In this document: piece by piece, positions 6,957 through 7,914 of the stretch | Layout of the letters: each line of letters opens with the position of its first letter | Numbering within the stretch: the stretch's first letter is position 1 | Assembly (NCBI GenBank): GCA_013696945.1 | Contig: JACCXQ010000340.1 | Span: forward strand, 1 to 7,914 | Source of the DNA: Chloroflexota bacterium | GTDB taxonomy: Bacteria > Chloroflexota > Limnocylindria > Limnocylindrales > CSP1-4 | Direction of reading: 5' to 3' | DNA: 7,914 bases | The notes under the pieces: model-generated | What the model saw: only the letters and a program-made list of their open reading frames with translations | What the model was told of the DNA's origin: nothing | Databases searched by the model: none | Translations under genes and position numbers: made by a program

Positions 6957-7163
6957 TCAGCCGCCCTCGTACTCGAAGTGGATCTTCAGCTCCACGCGGT
7001 ACTCGCTGATCTCGCCGTCGACCACGGTGGCGGTCGACTTCACGACCTCGATCTCACGGATGTTGCGTACCGTCCGGGCGGCCGTCGCGACCGCCTGACG
7101 CGCCGCGTCGCTCCACGAGCTTGGGCTGGTACCGACCATCTCGCGGATGATGTAGACGCCCAT
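6957..7163 (-). CDS. Dodecin family protein lacking the usual flavin-contact residues
   Basis: 68 residues, typical dodecin length. Dodecins form hollow dodecamers; the studied ones store or buffer flavins and some bind other ligands. The family pattern is clear: a VGTSP turn (10-14), a helix WSDAARQAVATAARTVRNI (17-35), then strands EVV (39-41) and EYRVELKIHFEYE (54-66). Against Halobacterium salinarum dodecin as I recall it, flavin-stacking Trp36 aligns with E37 and Gln55 with R56, so both classic contacts are missing. The frame stays open upstream, but the start is ATG at 7163, since an AGGAGG lies at 7174-7179, 10 bases before it, and homology begins there. It is first in a probable operon with the large regulator gene 31 bp downstream and diverges from the lipoprotein gene. 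Confidence 0.93.
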   Translation of the reverse strand: MGVYIIREMVGTSPSSWSDAARQAVATAARTVRNIREIEVVKSTATVVDGEISEYRVELKIHFEYEGG

Positions 7164-7245
7164 CGGTCCGTTTCCTCCTCCTGACCTCACACGGGAAGGG
7201 CGTGAGTGTACGGAACCGGCGCGCGACACCTCGCGTCTGGCCGCC
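7164..7245. promoter_or_regulatory. Divergent promoter region between dodecin and lipoprotein genes
   Basis: This 82-bp region must carry the promoters for both directions unless either gene is leaderless or read through. On the minus strand TACACT (7205-7210) is a plausible -10 for dodecin, giving a leader of about 35 bases that contains the strong AGGAGG; no good -35 was found at normal spacing. A short inverted repeat CTCAC/GTGAG lies at 7186-7206. No ribosome-binding site or clear promoter was recognised for the plus-strand gene. The element positions are tentative. Confidence 0.35.
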
Positions 7246-7914
7246 ATGCCGAACGTTGCCGCAACCCCGCGTGCCCTCCGCGCGACCACGTCGATCGCCC
7301 TCGCCGGGCTCCTCGTCCTCGTCGCCTGCAACACGGGAGCGCCACCGACGGCCGGCCCGGATGTCACCCCGGGCGCATCGCCCGGTCCCGCGTCGACTGG
7401 CGCGCCATCGTCCACACCGGGCCAGGTCGGCGAGATAGACCACCCGACCGAGCCCACCGCAGTCGTCCTTCGTATGTTCGTGGGGGGTGGCTTCGTTCCG
7501 CTGGAGCTCGCGCTCACAGAAGCGCCCGTCTTCACGCTCTACGGCGACAACACGGTCATCTTCCGCCCACAGGCCACGGAGGCACAGCGGCTCGGCCCTC
7601 TGAGCGGCGATCCGGCGTACATCAAGGCGACGATGAACGCTGAGCAGGTCGATGCGCTGCTTCGCTTCGCGCTCGGCGCGGGCGGCCTGCTGGATGAGGT
7701 CGAGACGACCGAGGTCTACCGCCCGGAGGCGGACCGCGGCTTCCTGACCGAGTCGTTCCCGGGGCAGGTGGGCGAGCTCATCGATTTGCCCTGGGACGAC
7801 CTGTCGCTGGACGACTTCCCATCCGGAGACGAGCCCACCAGGGCGACGACCCTGACACCCGAACAGGTCGGAGCCGTCACGACTGAGCCGACCGGCGGGG
7901 TGGCGGGGCTGCGG
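7246..7914 (+). CDS. Predicted secreted lipoprotein of unknown function, C-terminus cut by window edge
   Basis: Open for 223 codons to the right edge. It begins with an arginine-bearing N-region (1-13), a hydrophobic core (SIALAGLLVLVA) and a lipobox LVAC with the lipidated cysteine at residue 28. This predicts export and membrane anchoring. A proline-, serine-, threonine- and glycine-rich linker (about 30-55) leads into a folded part with FTLYGDNTVIFRP (near 93-105) and LPWDDLSLDDF. This recalls lipoproteins of unknown function from Chloroflexota with a LYGDG-type motif; that likeness is from memory. The start is ATG at 7246, chosen because it puts a complete signal peptide in place. No SD is visible. 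It is divergent from dodecin. No enzyme motif was seen and no function is assigned. Confidence 0.8.
   Translation, partial: MPNVAATPRALRATTSIALAGLLVLVACNTGAPPTAGPDVTPGASPGPASTGAPSSTPGQVGEIDHPTEPTAVVLRMFVGGGFVPLELALTEAPVFTLYGDNTVIFRPQATEAQRLGPLSGDPAYIKATMNAEQVDALLRFALGAGGLLDEVETTEVYRPEADRGFLTESFPGQVGELIDLPWDDLSLDDFPSGDEPTRATTLTPEQVGAVTTEPTGGVAGLR

Noticed and set aside
7164..7535. Upstream 124-codon extension of the dodecin frame
   Set aside because: Low-complexity, overlaps the divergent lipoprotein gene, and a strong AGGAGG marks the ATG at 7163, where dodecin homology begins.

Overview
This is a GC-rich bacterial window. Sample 60-base lines counted by eye run from about 58% to 72% GC. Gene content and style suggest a Chloroflexota (Limnocylindria-like) or actinobacterium-like soil or water organism: a MalT-type STAND ATPase with a C-terminal SARP-type output, a dodecin, an HD-GYP protein with a membrane domain, and a small lipoprotein. 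The lineage is an inference from protein style, not from any marker gene.

Layout. 1-1433 (minus) is most of an MFS drug-type efflux transporter whose C-terminus runs off the left edge. It has a charged N-terminal tail built from an 18-bp tandem repeat. 1434-1635 is a short intergenic region with a cluster of CACAAGGG-like repeats. 1636-3000 (minus) is a membrane-anchored HD-GYP protein, a predicted cyclic-di-GMP phosphodiesterase with all main catalytic residues. 3001-3454 is a 454-bp stretch with no large gene. It holds a perfect 14-bp hairpin just upstream of the HD-GYP start, a candidate 29-residue membrane peptide and an operator-like inverted repeat. 3455-6925 (minus) is a 1156-residue regulator: STAND ATPase, helical repeats, then a C-terminal winged helix and BTAD domain. 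6957-7163 (minus) is a 68-residue dodecin. 7246-7914 (plus) is a divergent lipoprotein gene cut by the right edge.

How it may work together. The dodecin and the large regulator are 31 bp apart on the same strand and probably form an operon read from the 82-bp divergent region at 7164-7245. HD-GYP and MFS lie downstream on the same strand, but the hairpin at 3037-3067 and the long gap suggest separate control. No mobile element, CRISPR array, tRNA or rRNA is visible. The points most worth checking are the hairpin-bearing leader with its small ORF, the dodecin lacking both canonical flavin-contact residues, and the GC dip over the centre of the window whose edges fall inside genes.
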